Below are positions 8,469 through 16,075 of a stretch of DNA of 64,000 bases, in pieces. This stretch comes from Aequorivita aquimaris (lineage in GTDB: Bacteria; Bacteroidota; Bacteroidia; Flavobacteriales; Flavobacteriaceae), in assembly GCF_001573155.1 (NCBI RefSeq), contig NZ_JRWG01000004.1:1-64000 (forward strand). The letters are read 5' to 3'. How positions within the stretch are numbered: position 1 is the first letter of the stretch; each line of letters begins with the position of its first letter. Below the pieces are notes generated by a model that saw nothing but the letters and a program-made list of their open reading frames with translations, was not told the DNA's origin and did not search any database. The translations under genes and the position numbers were made by a program.

Positions 8469-9512
8469 ATGAAACCAAACATACTTTTATTTCTGAGCAC
8501 TTTAACTCTGTTGACTTCGTGCAATGGCCAGACAACTGATAAGAAAAATAACTCGAACCCATTTATAAATGGCGACACTGTAATGGAACTTGGAAGCAGT
8601 ATAATGGTTGTTTACCAAGACAAGAAAAATGTTTATTGGTTTGGAAGTTGGGAAACAGGAGTTTATAGATATGATGGAAAGAAATTGATAAATTACACAA
8701 CAATGCACGGTTTGCCAAACAATAGAGTTGATGAAATACAACAAGATGAATCTGGTGATATATACTTCACCAGCTTTTATCCAAAGCCGACCATTGTTAA
8801 GTTTGACGGAAATACATTTACAACATTAGCTCCAATCCCCAGCAATGATTGGCAACTTAAATCGACAGATTTATGGTTTAAACATACGTACGATTTAGAA
8901 AATTACGTTTATCGGTATGACGGTACAACTTTACATAAATTGCAGTTGCCTGAGCCACCAAGTCTACCCAATCCTTTTGGAGTTTACAGTATTTATAAAG
9001 ACATAAAAGGAAATATTTGGTTTGGTACAAACCCTGTTGGTGTTTGCCGATATGATGGAGAATCGTTTGATTGGATAACCGAAGAAGATGTGACCGAATT
9101 TCGTAACGAAGGAGCAAACGGAGTGCGCTCAATTACGGAAGATAAAAATGGTGACTTTTGGTTCAATACCGAAAACCGTTATAGTATTTATGACCACCTA
9201 ACATTAAATAGCGATACGTTTTATACAAGACACGAAAGCATAGGTAGTTTAGATGAAAAAAATACAAGTGGCCTAAATGAGTATCTATCAACAGTAAAAG
9301 ACAACAATAATAATTTATGGTTTGTAACTTACCGAAGTGGTGTTTGGAAATACGACGGGACGAAAATTACTCATTATGCCGTTCAAGATAACTCACAAGA
9401 CATTACGCTATTTAGCATTTACAAAGACAACAATGGTGACCTTTGGCTTGGAACACACGAGAACGGAGCATATAAGTTTAACGGTCAAACATTTGAGAAG
9501 TTTAAACCATAA
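8469..9512 (+). CDS. Lipoprotein with two-component-regulator-type propeller repeats
   Basis: 347 residues. The lipoprotein signal ends in a lipobox (LTLLTSC). The mature part is built of propeller repeats of the Reg_prop type: WFGSWETGVYRYDG, IWFGTNPVGVCRYDG, LWFVTYRSGVWKYDG and LWLGTHENGAYKFNG. Such propellers usually sense ligands in hybrid two-component sensors. Here no kinase follows, so this may be a free-standing surface or periplasmic binding protein. The start at 8469 gives a proper signal peptide. The frame is open further upstream but runs through the preceding site. It is a single-gene cassette. Confidence 0.78.
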   Translation: MKPNILLFLSTLTLLTSCNGQTTDKKNNSNPFINGDTVMELGSSIMVVYQDKKNVYWFGSWETGVYRYDGKKLINYTTMHGLPNNRVDEIQQDESGDIYFTSFYPKPTIVKFDGNTFTTLAPIPSNDWQLKSTDLWFKHTYDLENYVYRYDGTTLHKLQLPEPPSLPNPFGVYSIYKDIKGNIWFGTNPVGVCRYDGESFDWITEEDVTEFRNEGANGVRSITEDKNGDFWFNTENRYSIYDHLTLNSDTFYTRHESIGSLDEKNTSGLNEYLSTVKDNNNNLWFVTYRSGVWKYDGTKITHYAVQDNSQDITLFSIYKDNNGDLWLGTHENGAYKFNGQTFEKFKP

Positions 9513-9527
9513 CAGAAAAAAAGAGCA

Positions 9528-9549
9528 GCTGCTAACAGCGGTAACCGTT
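9528..9549 (+). repeat. Abbreviated cassette junction after propeller lipoprotein
   Basis: GCTGCTAAC (9528-9536) is the exact inverted copy of the cassette start GTTAGCAGC (8421-8429). Only AGCGGTAACC separates it from GTT (9547-9549), the first base of the IS1182 relic. The layout is the same as at 6122-6144. Confidence 0.65.
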
Positions 9550-10353
9550 GCACAACCCCTTAATTTTTTAAGTCCGAACCAATATAAGCCGTTTTAAGCG
9601 GCTTTGTTTTTTTGATTGGACTTGAGAATGAGCCAAATTTGGTGCTTTTAAAAAAAGCCATGCTACATTCTGAAGCACTATTTTTGGCAAAAAATATAAA
9701 ACAAGGCTTTCCGCCCCGCTCTTTGCGCGTTTTTGGATAAACTTGAGGTATTTCTTGAGGTTGTAGGCCATCGCCGAGAGGTGCATGCACTTGTTGGCCT
9801 GTTTAATGCCAATGGTATTGACCTTGCGAAGCCCCATAAACTCCTTGAGGGTTCCAAAGACAGGCTCCACGGTGCTTTGCCGTTTGCTTTTTAGATACCG
9901 ACCAGTGGGGCTTTTTATTCTCGCTATGTTGCGTTCATATTCTTCCCGGTAAGCAGTGATATTGATCCGCTTTTCGTGGCTTTTACCTATACAGCTTTCT
10001 TTGATGGGACATCCCTTGCAATCACTTCGTTTTGTAAAATAATTATCCTTTAATGTGCCTTTTTCAAGTTTCTGCTTGCGGAAGGTTACTTTCTTTCCCT
10101 AAAAAGACCACGGGGTCTATGCTTTTTTGCCCACTTTGTCCATAGAACTTATTGGTGAGCGGGTAAAGAAAGTCCAGGTCTAGAACTTCTTTTAGCCGTC
10201 GGTAAAAATTTTCTTTTGAAACCCTATCACTTAGCTTAAAGCTTGTGAAGAGTTTTTCCTGATAGTTTTTCTTGCCTTGCATAGGCATGAAATTAATAAA
10301 CTTCTCAATTTTATACAAGCCTTTTGCTATATTTGAAGAGGTGGTTGTGCAAC
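9547..10353 (-). mobile_element. Internally deleted IS1182-type element sitting as a cassette
   Basis: An 807-bp element with an 11-bp perfect terminal inverted repeat (GTTGCACAACC at 9547-9557, GGTTGTGCAAC at 10343-10353). These repeats coincide exactly with the cassette-start and cassette-end arms. A broken transposase lies inside on the minus strand. It is followed by a complete attC-like hairpin (10344-10428). A rightward TATATTTG motif (10328-10335) points out of the element to the regulator gene downstream. Confidence 0.7.
9568..10288 (-). pseudogene. IS1182-family transposase, internal deletion
   Basis: The reverse strand encodes the N-terminus (KLFTSFKLSDRVSKENFYRR, then LTNKFYGQSGQKSIDPVVF) up to about 10095. 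It then jumps, out of frame, to the C-terminus, which runs from GKKVTFRKQKLEKGT through the DDE-domain end SKRQSTVEPVFGTLKEFMGL and KVNTIGIKQ. The catalytic middle is missing, which I judge to be roughly 290 residues against the family's usual ~500. The protein cannot be active. Confidence 0.85.
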
Positions 10354-10428
10354 AGGCACAAGGTGTATAAGCAATAGCTCGTGCAAAGCCAACTCGCAAA
10401 AGCCGCTACTGCTCATACACAAACCGTT
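10344..10428 (+). repeat. attC-like site D (after IS1182 relic)
   Basis: The outer arm GTTGTGCAAC (10344-10353) mirrors the cassette start at 9547. The inner arms GTGTATAAGCAATAGC (10363-10378) and GCTACTGCTCATACAC (10405-10420) pair at 14 of 16 positions and clearly belong to the family of site A. It ends ACCGTT (10423-10428). Confidence 0.72.
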
Positions 10429-10483
10429 GGCAAACATTAAAACGAACCTCTGTTCCAAACCAAAGAATTGTAGTCCATAAAAA

Positions 10484-11065
10484 ATGAATATTGAAAAAAT
10501 CTTAAATGAAATTGGAGAAACTTATTCACCAATATCCATTGAATGCCAAGAGGAATTTATTGCCAATTCAAAAATTAGCACGTTTAAAAAAGGGGAAATT
10601 GTGGTTCGTGAAGGACAATTTTCTAAAAAAGGATATCTAATTGTGCAAGGTTGTTCTAGAGCCTATTATCTAAAAGACGGAAAGGACATTTCTGACTGGT
10701 TTACTTTTGAAAATCAGATTATGGCTTCAGTAGTGAGTTTTTTCAGCAAAGAGCCGAGTCCTCATTATGTTGAGTTCATTGAAGATTCAACAGTAATTGA
10801 GTTTTCAAAAGATACTGTTGATATACTTACTGATAAATATCACGATTTTGAACGTTTTATAAGCAAAGTAGTAACCGAAACTATGTTAGGTTTGTGCGAA
10901 AGATTGTATACCATTCAGTTCAATAAAGCCGAGGAACGATACAAACACCTTTTAGCCATTTATCCTGACATAACAAACAGAATTCCGCTTACTCATATTG
11001 CTTCTTATTTAGGCATTACGCTTGAAACTTTGAGTAGAATAAGAAACCCCAAAAACCGAATTTGA
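10484..11065 (+). CDS. Crp/Fnr-family transcriptional regulator
   Basis: 193 residues. The N-terminal cyclic-nucleotide-binding-type beta-roll (about 15-120) contains KGEIVVREGQFSKKGYLIVQ. The C-terminal helix-turn-helix (RIPLTHIASYLGITLETLSR, about 170-189) is close to the Crp recognition helix. No cysteine cluster of the Fe-S Fnr type is seen. It is the first gene of a three-gene unit. An exact TTGATnnnnATCAA palindrome begins at its last codons (11061), before the next gene, which suggests it controls its neighbours. Confidence 0.88.
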   Translation: MNIEKILNEIGETYSPISIECQEEFIANSKISTFKKGEIVVREGQFSKKGYLIVQGCSRAYYLKDGKDISDWFTFENQIMASVVSFFSKEPSPHYVEFIEDSTVIEFSKDTVDILTDKYHDFERFISKVVTETMLGLCERLYTIQFNKAEERYKHLLAIYPDITNRIPLTHIASYLGITLETLSRIRNPKNRI

Positions 11066-11076
11066 TCTATATCAAA
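11061..11076 (+). promoter_or_regulatory. FNR/CRP-type operator
   Basis: TTTGATCTATATCAAA is a perfect 16-bp palindrome containing TTGATnnnnATCAA, the classical FNR-type half-site arrangement. It overlaps the stop codon of the Crp/Fnr gene and lies 45 bases upstream of the next start. It is the likely target of the adjacent regulator. Confidence 0.6.
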
Positions 11077-11121
11077 TGATACCGCTTCCTTTAGTTTGAC
11101 CTTTGCAATAAATAATTACAA

Positions 11122-11445
11122 ATGGGAGAACAAAATACACAACTAACATCAATTTGGGGAAAATGGTGGGTATCTATTAGAAAATGGTTTTATCCTGCTT
11201 GGTTAATCTACGAAACCACCGTTCGCTTTTACGACTATTCAGAAGCTACCTATCTTTTTTTCATCACAGAAAATTATATGGGAGAACTTGGTTCACAAAT
11301 CTTAGCTGTGCTCTGTAGCATTGCCACTTTTGCAATTTGCAGCTTCTTTTTAACCGTTCCTACCACTTTTATCCTCTATAAATTCTTCAAAATAGAAAAT
11401 TTATCAGGAACACAATTTGAATCAAAAATCAAAAAATATTTCTAA
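11122..11445 (+). CDS. Small membrane protein, function unknown
   Basis: 107 residues. A Trp-rich amphipathic N-terminus (IWGKWWVSIRKWFYPAW) is followed by one strongly hydrophobic segment (about 57-88, SQILAVLCSIATFAICSFFL onwards) that could form two short helices, then a charged tail. I do not recognise a family. It lies between a Crp/Fnr regulator and an NAD(P)H oxidoreductase, 5 bases before the latter, so co-transcription is likely. The FNR-type palindrome sits just upstream. Confidence 0.65.
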   Translation: MGEQNTQLTSIWGKWWVSIRKWFYPAWLIYETTVRFYDYSEATYLFFITENYMGELGSQILAVLCSIATFAICSFFLTVPTTFILYKFFKIENLSGTQFESKIKKYF

Positions 11446-11450
11446 AATAG

Positions 11451-12029
11451 ATGAAGAAAATACTCATTATAAATGGGCATCCTGACAAGGAAAGCTTTAG
11501 TTTTGGACTTTCAGAAGCCTATAAAAAAGGTGCTGAAAAATCAAATGCTGAAATAAAAGAAATTAATATCCGAGAATTAACCTTCAACCCAAACCTAGAA
11601 TTTGGCTACAGAAAACGAACCGAATTAGAACCCGATTTACTAGATGCACAGGATAAAATAAAATGGGCAGACCATATAGTTTGGGTTTATCCTGTTTGGT
11701 GGAGCTCTGTACCAGCAATAATGAAAGGTTTTTTAGACCGGATTTTACTTCCAGGATTTGCATTTAAAAAAAGAGAAAATTCATTGTTTTCTGATAAATG
11801 CCTAACAGGTAAATCTGCCAGAATAATTTGCACAATGGATCAACCAACTTGGTTTTACAAATTGGTTTACAGAAGTCCTAGCCACAATGCGATGAAAAAA
11901 GGAACATTACATTATATTGGCATAAAAAAAGTGCGAATTACAGCCATTGGACCTATACGTCTTTCTACAGAAGAATTTAGAGCAAAATGGTTGAATAAAG
12001 TTGAAAAATTAGGACAGATGAATAAGTAA
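11451..12029 (+). CDS. NAD(P)H-dependent FMN oxidoreductase (flavodoxin_2, KefF/MdaB type)
   Basis: 192 residues with a flavodoxin-like fold. The N-terminal FMN phosphate loop is IINGHPDKESFSFGLSEA (5-22). The quinone-reductase signature HIVWVYPVWWSSVPAIMKGF is followed by LDRILLPGFAF (about 78-107). It reduces quinones or electrophiles with NAD(P)H. The preceding gene ends 5 bases upstream, and the Crp/Fnr regulator heads the unit. The stop is 38 bases before the inverted copy of the cassette start. Confidence 0.88.
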   Translation: MKKILIINGHPDKESFSFGLSEAYKKGAEKSNAEIKEINIRELTFNPNLEFGYRKRTELEPDLLDAQDKIKWADHIVWVYPVWWSSVPAIMKGFLDRILLPGFAFKKRENSLFSDKCLTGKSARIICTMDQPTWFYKLVYRSPSHNAMKKGTLHYIGIKKVRITAIGPIRLSTEEFRAKWLNKVEKLGQMNK

Positions 12030-12067
12030 TAACAGAAACAATTAATACAAGCTTGTGAAGAAATAAC

Positions 12068-12095
12068 GTTTGCCAACACTGTATCCTATGAAAAG
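12068..12095 (+). repeat. Left half of a cassette junction, truncated array end
   Basis: GTTTGCCAAC (12068-12077) is the exact inverted copy of GTTGGCAAAC (10426-10435), closing the regulator/oxidoreductase cassette. The following CTGTATCCTATGAAAAGC resembles the start of a hairpin arm, but no right half or ACCGTT core follows before the second IS110 element. This is the last trace of the array. Confidence 0.6.
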
Positions 12096-12398
12096 CACTA
12101 ATCCCGTTCTTCAAAAATAATATTTTTATTTTAATTATCTCATAATGATGATTTTGGGGTGTTGGAATGTTGATAATTCCGATAGGATTATCACTATTTC
12201 AATACCATATAACTTGCTCCGCATCCTATATGTGATCCATCGTCCAAGCGCGGTCACCGGCATCTGTATGATTATAAGTTATAATAAACCTGGTCACTTG
12301 CTAAAAAGATGTGGTCTAAATTTTATCCAGCCACCTACATTATTTTGTGATACAGGCTTTTAATACTTCTTTGTGAGCTTTGTTATCTGTTTATTTTA
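12096..12398. other. Non-coding flank 3' of the second IS110 transposase
   Basis: About 300 AT-rich bases without a convincing gene (one 72-codon frame has no family-like features). A short inverted repeat (GATAAT...ATTATC, 12170-12191) is present. In the IS1111 branch of IS110 elements the guide RNA lies 3' of the gene, which would place it here. This is position only, with no proof. Confidence 0.3.
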
Positions 12399-13452
12399 TT
12401 ATTCTATTACTCCTATTGCATAAGGAGTTTCTGTTTTTATGACAGCCAAGGTCCTGTTCAATAATTTACGGGCCACCTTGATTATTATTGATTTGACGTT
12501 CTTGCCCAAATGCCTGCGGTAATAGGCCTGCATTATGGGGTCTGTCCTGATGGCCTGCCAGGACGCTTCTATAAAATAACTTCGCATCAATCTATGGGCG
12601 CGCATTGTAATGCCCGTGCTCTTTTGGTTGTCGCCACTCTGGTGGATGCCCGGAGCCAGCCCAACATAGCCCGCAAGATGTTTTATGCTGTTAAAGCGTC
12701 GCAGATCGCCAAGCTCGCATATAATCCCACAGGCCACAATACCGCCTATTCCCGGAATACTTTTAAAAGATAATAATCCTTCTTGTAATGCCTTCGACAG
12801 TAGGCACGCATCTTTGTGGAGACATCGCGCAGCTCCTGGTCTATGAACCTGAAGCTCCGCATCCTGCTGTCCAGCGTCTCGCGCGCCGATGGATATGCAA
12901 AGACTACTTCGTCCACCCAACCGCGGAACTTGTGGCTCCAATGGTCATTGTCAAACTCCTCGGAATAGCAATGCCAAAATACAGCAACTGCATTTTTATA
13001 AGGCTCTTGATACGCCTGTAATCCTTGACCAGATCGTTCCTTCTTCTGAAAAGACTGCGCAATTGCTCCCGCTCCACATGGGGAACGTGAATACTCTCAA
13101 GTCTGCCATCCTTAAGCTCTCTACTTATCAATTGGGCATCTATTTTATCGGTCTTGGTAAAACGTTCTTTTCCCTTGCGGTGGATGTCGGCAGGGTTCAC
13201 TACTAGGGAATGCCAGCCGTATGCCTCAAAACTACGGTGGGCGTAATAGCCGCAACAACCTGCTTCATAAGCTGTAGTAACCTGATGGTCGGGAAAATGT
13301 TTGGCTACATACTCGTATAATACTTCAGGCTTTGGGGGCATAGCGAATGACTTGCCGCCAAACAGATCGGTGGCGCAATGAACTTTCCAGCTACGCTTGT
13401 GAATGTCGATGCCAATGTATAAATTTGGTTGGGCAGTGGGTTCTAATTTCAT
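12399..13452 (-). pseudogene. IS110-family (IS1111-like) transposase with two frameshifts
   Basis: The first frame starts at 13452 and carries the DEDD domain: D16 in YIGIDIHKR, E63 in AYEAGCCGY, and D102/D105 in FTKTDKIDAQLI. The YEAG form is typical of IS1111-type members. Continuity is lost near 12962, where one base seems missing (IP then EFDNDHWSHKFRGW in another frame). It is lost again near 12778 at TTTTAAAAG, after which the transposase_20 domain runs in a third frame (SFKSIPGIGGIVACGI through TPYAIGVIE). With two single-base losses the protein is probably dead. The second loss lies on a slippery heptamer. Confidence 0.85.
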
Positions 13453-13558
13453 ATCTTATTGTTTTGGTGAACTTTAAAGATACGAGACTCGCTGCTTTTT
13501 CATAGATGCTAGAAAAAATAGGGCAAGCAAGTGCCAAACCCAATGTTTTGGCCTATTT

Positions 13559-13596
13559 GCGAGCCTGCCTGTCGTGCCTTTGGCAGGTGGGCTCGC
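13559..13596. repeat. Hairpin repeat of CCTGCC/GGCAGG type
   Basis: GCGAGCCTGCCTG (13559-13571) and CAGGTGGGCTCGC (13584-13596) pair at 11 of 13 positions with a 12-base loop. It lies in the 306-base gap between the IS110 relic and the metal ATPase. A related CCTGCCT/AGGCAGG repeat is at 27276-27305. I see no gene in this gap. Confidence 0.55.
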
Positions 13597-13758
13597 CAAA
13601 TCTTTTGATTTAAGACTACTTTTTTATTTTATATTTAGAAAGTCGTAGTCCTTCGGTAGGCTTTAGGAAAATAACATCATATAAAATGCAAAAGATTTGC
13701 GTTTAAAAAATAAAGGAACTGCTTCTTTCCAAATTTCATTAGCAAACTTAAATTATAA

Positions 13759-15711
13759 ATGAAGAAAAAGAAACTCAATTTAAGAGATTTAAGATCAAGT
13801 TCAGAAGCAGCACATAGCCACGACGATGGTCACGACCATAGTGGTCAACGCAGTAATTTCAAAGCCTACATTCCAGCAATAATTAGTTTTGTGATGTTGA
13901 TTATTGGCATTGCATTAGACTATTTTAATACTATTTTTTTTACGGATTGGCTACGCATTATTTGGTACACAATTGCCTATTTGCCTGTTGGATTTCCTGT
14001 TTTAAGGGAAGGTCTGAATAGCATTAAAAAAGGCGATGTTTTTACGGAGTTTTTCCTAATGTCAATAGCCACAATTGGTGCATTCATCATTGGCGAATAT
14101 CCCGAGGGGGTTGCAGTCATGTTATTTTATGCAGTGGGAGAATTGTTCCAAAATGCAGCGGTTAACCGAGCAAAGACCAATATTAAAGCCTTACTTGACG
14201 TAAGACCAAATGAAGCTTCGGTGTATCGGAATGGGGACTATATTTCCGTAAATCCTGAAACGGTTGAAATAGGTGAAAAAGTCCAAGTTCGTGTTGGCGA
14301 AAAAATACCTTTGGACGGTATTTTGCTATCGGAAAAAGGGTCATTCAACGGCGCGGCTTTAACTGGCGAAAGCAAACCAGAAACTATTGCAAAAGGCGAA
14401 AAAGTCTTTGCCGGAAGTATCAATATGGGTGGAGTAATTGAAATTGAAACAACCAAAGAATTTAAGGATAGTTCAATTGCCCGAATTCTTGATATGGTAC
14501 AGAATGCAACCGCCCGGAAATCAAAAACTGAATTATTTATTAGAAAGTTGGCACGTATTTATACTCCAATTGTTGTGTTTTTGGCAATAGGAGTTACCTT
14601 TTTACCTTACTTTTTTGTAGACGATTACGTTTTTAGGGATTGGTTGTACCGGGCATTGATATTTTTGGTTATATCGTGTCCTTGTGCATTGGTTATCTCT
14701 ATTCCGTTGGGGTATTTTGGCGGATTAGGAGCTGCTTCCAAGAATGGAATTCTATTTAAAGGAGCTTCTTTTCTCGATGCGATGACCAAAATAAATATGT
14801 TGGTAATGGACAAAACCGGCACTATTACCAAAGGTGTTTTCAAAATTAAAGAAGTTAAGGCTATCGGTTGGAATGAAACCGAATTTATGAAATATCTAAT
14901 GGCGATGGAGGAACAATCAACACACCCAATCGCAAAAGCTATTTTAGAATACAAAGCAGAAGGTTCCGATTACTACGCTACGGAAGTTTCAGAAATTGCC
15001 GGTAAAGGCTTAAAAGGAAGTGTAAATAATAAGATTGTTTTGGTTGGAAATAAAGCGTTGATGACAGCCAACAATATTGAAGTTTTATCGGAAACGGAAA
15101 ATATTGTAGAATCGATTGTTATGGTAGCCATAGATAATAAGTTTGCAGGCTATGTAGTAATTGCAGATGAATTGAAAGACGATGCAAAGGAAACAATAAT
15201 CAATTTACAAAAAGTAGGAATTGAAAACATTATGATGCTTTCGGGCGATAAGGATTCAATAACCCAAAAGGTCGCTTCCGAATTAAATATCAAGCAAGCC
15301 AAGGGCGGATTATTGCCCGAGTACAAATTGAATGAAGTTGAAATTCTAAAGAAAAATCCAAAAAACAAAATTGCATTCATTGGCGATGGAATTAACGATG
15401 CACCAGTTTTGGCAGCAAGTGATGTTGGAATTGCTATGGGTGGTTTAGGAAGTGATGTGGCGATTGAGACCGCAGATGTAATTATTCAGACCGACCAACC
15501 TTCGAAAATTGTGAGAGCAATTAAAATAGGTCGTTCGACACGTAAAATAGTTTGGCAAAACATAGGCTTGGCCTTTGGCGTAAAGGTTATTGTACTGATT
15601 TTAGGCGCAGGCGGTTTAGCAACAATGTGGGAAGCAGTTTTTGCCGATGTTGGTGTGGCCTTATTAGCAATCTTAAATGCGGTACGGTTACAGAAAATGA
15701 AGTGGGATTGA
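13759..15711 (+). CDS. P1B-type heavy-metal ATPase (Zn/Cd/Pb exporter type)
   Basis: 650 residues. A His-rich cytosolic start (HSHDDGHDHSG, about 19-29) replaces the usual CxxC metal-binding domains. The transmembrane metal site SCPCALVISIP (CPC at 307-309), phosphorylation motif DKTGTITKG (D351), TGE loop LTGESKPE and hinge GDGINDAPVLAASDVGIAMG are all intact. The last helix carries ADVGVALLAILNAVR, whose Asp fits the P1B-2 (Zn2+, Cd2+, Pb2+) group. It exports metal from the cytoplasm at the cost of ATP. It directly follows the second IS110 relic. No metalloregulator gene is adjacent. Confidence 0.9.
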   Translation: MKKKKLNLRDLRSSSEAAHSHDDGHDHSGQRSNFKAYIPAIISFVMLIIGIALDYFNTIFFTDWLRIIWYTIAYLPVGFPVLREGLNSIKKGDVFTEFFLMSIATIGAFIIGEYPEGVAVMLFYAVGELFQNAAVNRAKTNIKALLDVRPNEASVYRNGDYISVNPETVEIGEKVQVRVGEKIPLDGILLSEKGSFNGAALTGESKPETIAKGEKVFAGSINMGGVIEIETTKEFKDSSIARILDMVQNATARKSKTELFIRKLARIYTPIVVFLAIGVTFLPYFFVDDYVFRDWLYRALIFLVISCPCALVISIPLGYFGGLGAASKNGILFKGASFLDAMTKINMLVMDKTGTITKGVFKIKEVKAIGWNETEFMKYLMAMEEQSTHPIAKAILEYKAEGSDYYATEVSEIAGKGLKGSVNNKIVLVGNKALMTANNIEVLSETENIVESIVMVAIDNKFAGYVVIADELKDDAKETIINLQKVGIENIMMLSGDKDSITQKVASELNIKQAKGGLLPEYKLNEVEILKKNPKNKIAFIGDGINDAPVLAASDVGIAMGGLGSDVAIETADVIIQTDQPSKIVRAIKIGRSTRKIVWQNIGLAFGVKVIVLILGAGGLATMWEAVFADVGVALLAILNAVRLQKMKWD

Positions 15712-16075
15712 CCTTCTGAATAAAAAAGGTTTTCATAACTTCAATATTCGATAAAAGAAAATCCAACGCTACAAACCATACATAGCCACAATGGCCACAG
15801 CCAACCCATCGCCAAAAAACTAAAGGAATATGTCTCTGCCAAAGCACCCATTTGAAACAACATCGGAAACTACACAGCTCATGCCAGTTCTGTGCACAAC
15901 ACCTTGGCACCACCCTATAATTTCTTAGAAATCGATGCTGGACAAGCTGCTTTAAAGGGCGTACCTTTTATTTAGGCTTGGAAGGTCGGTATTGTCAATC
16001 GTTGAAAAGAATGCTTTAGGTTTGTGAGGCGGTATCTTGGATTATGTTTTGGTATCGTACAGTTTTTAGCACCGG
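15712..16075 (+). other. Gap with possible degraded reading frame
   Basis: No intact gene. A + strand frame from about 15742 to 16070 reads with four or so stops and contains plausible protein-like stretches (SQPIAKKLKEYVSAKAPI, then SSVHNTLAPPYNFLEIDAG). It could be a decayed gene, but I do not recognise the family. No terminator hairpin is obvious after the ATPase. Confidence 0.3.

Noticed and set aside
3785..10428. Reading the long hairpins between cassette genes as ordinary terminators
   Set aside because: They lack T-runs, are too long, fall into two sequence families, and their outer arms match the far end of the same gene unit, which a terminator would not.
865..12077. An integron integrase or other site-specific recombinase within the window
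   Set aside because: I looked for a tyrosine-recombinase pattern (R, HxxR, Y) and a serine-recombinase start. None of the proteins shows them; only IS transposases are present.
12145..12363. 72-codon frame between oxidoreductase and IS110 relic
   Set aside because: No family-like features and it sits in the likely IS non-coding end.
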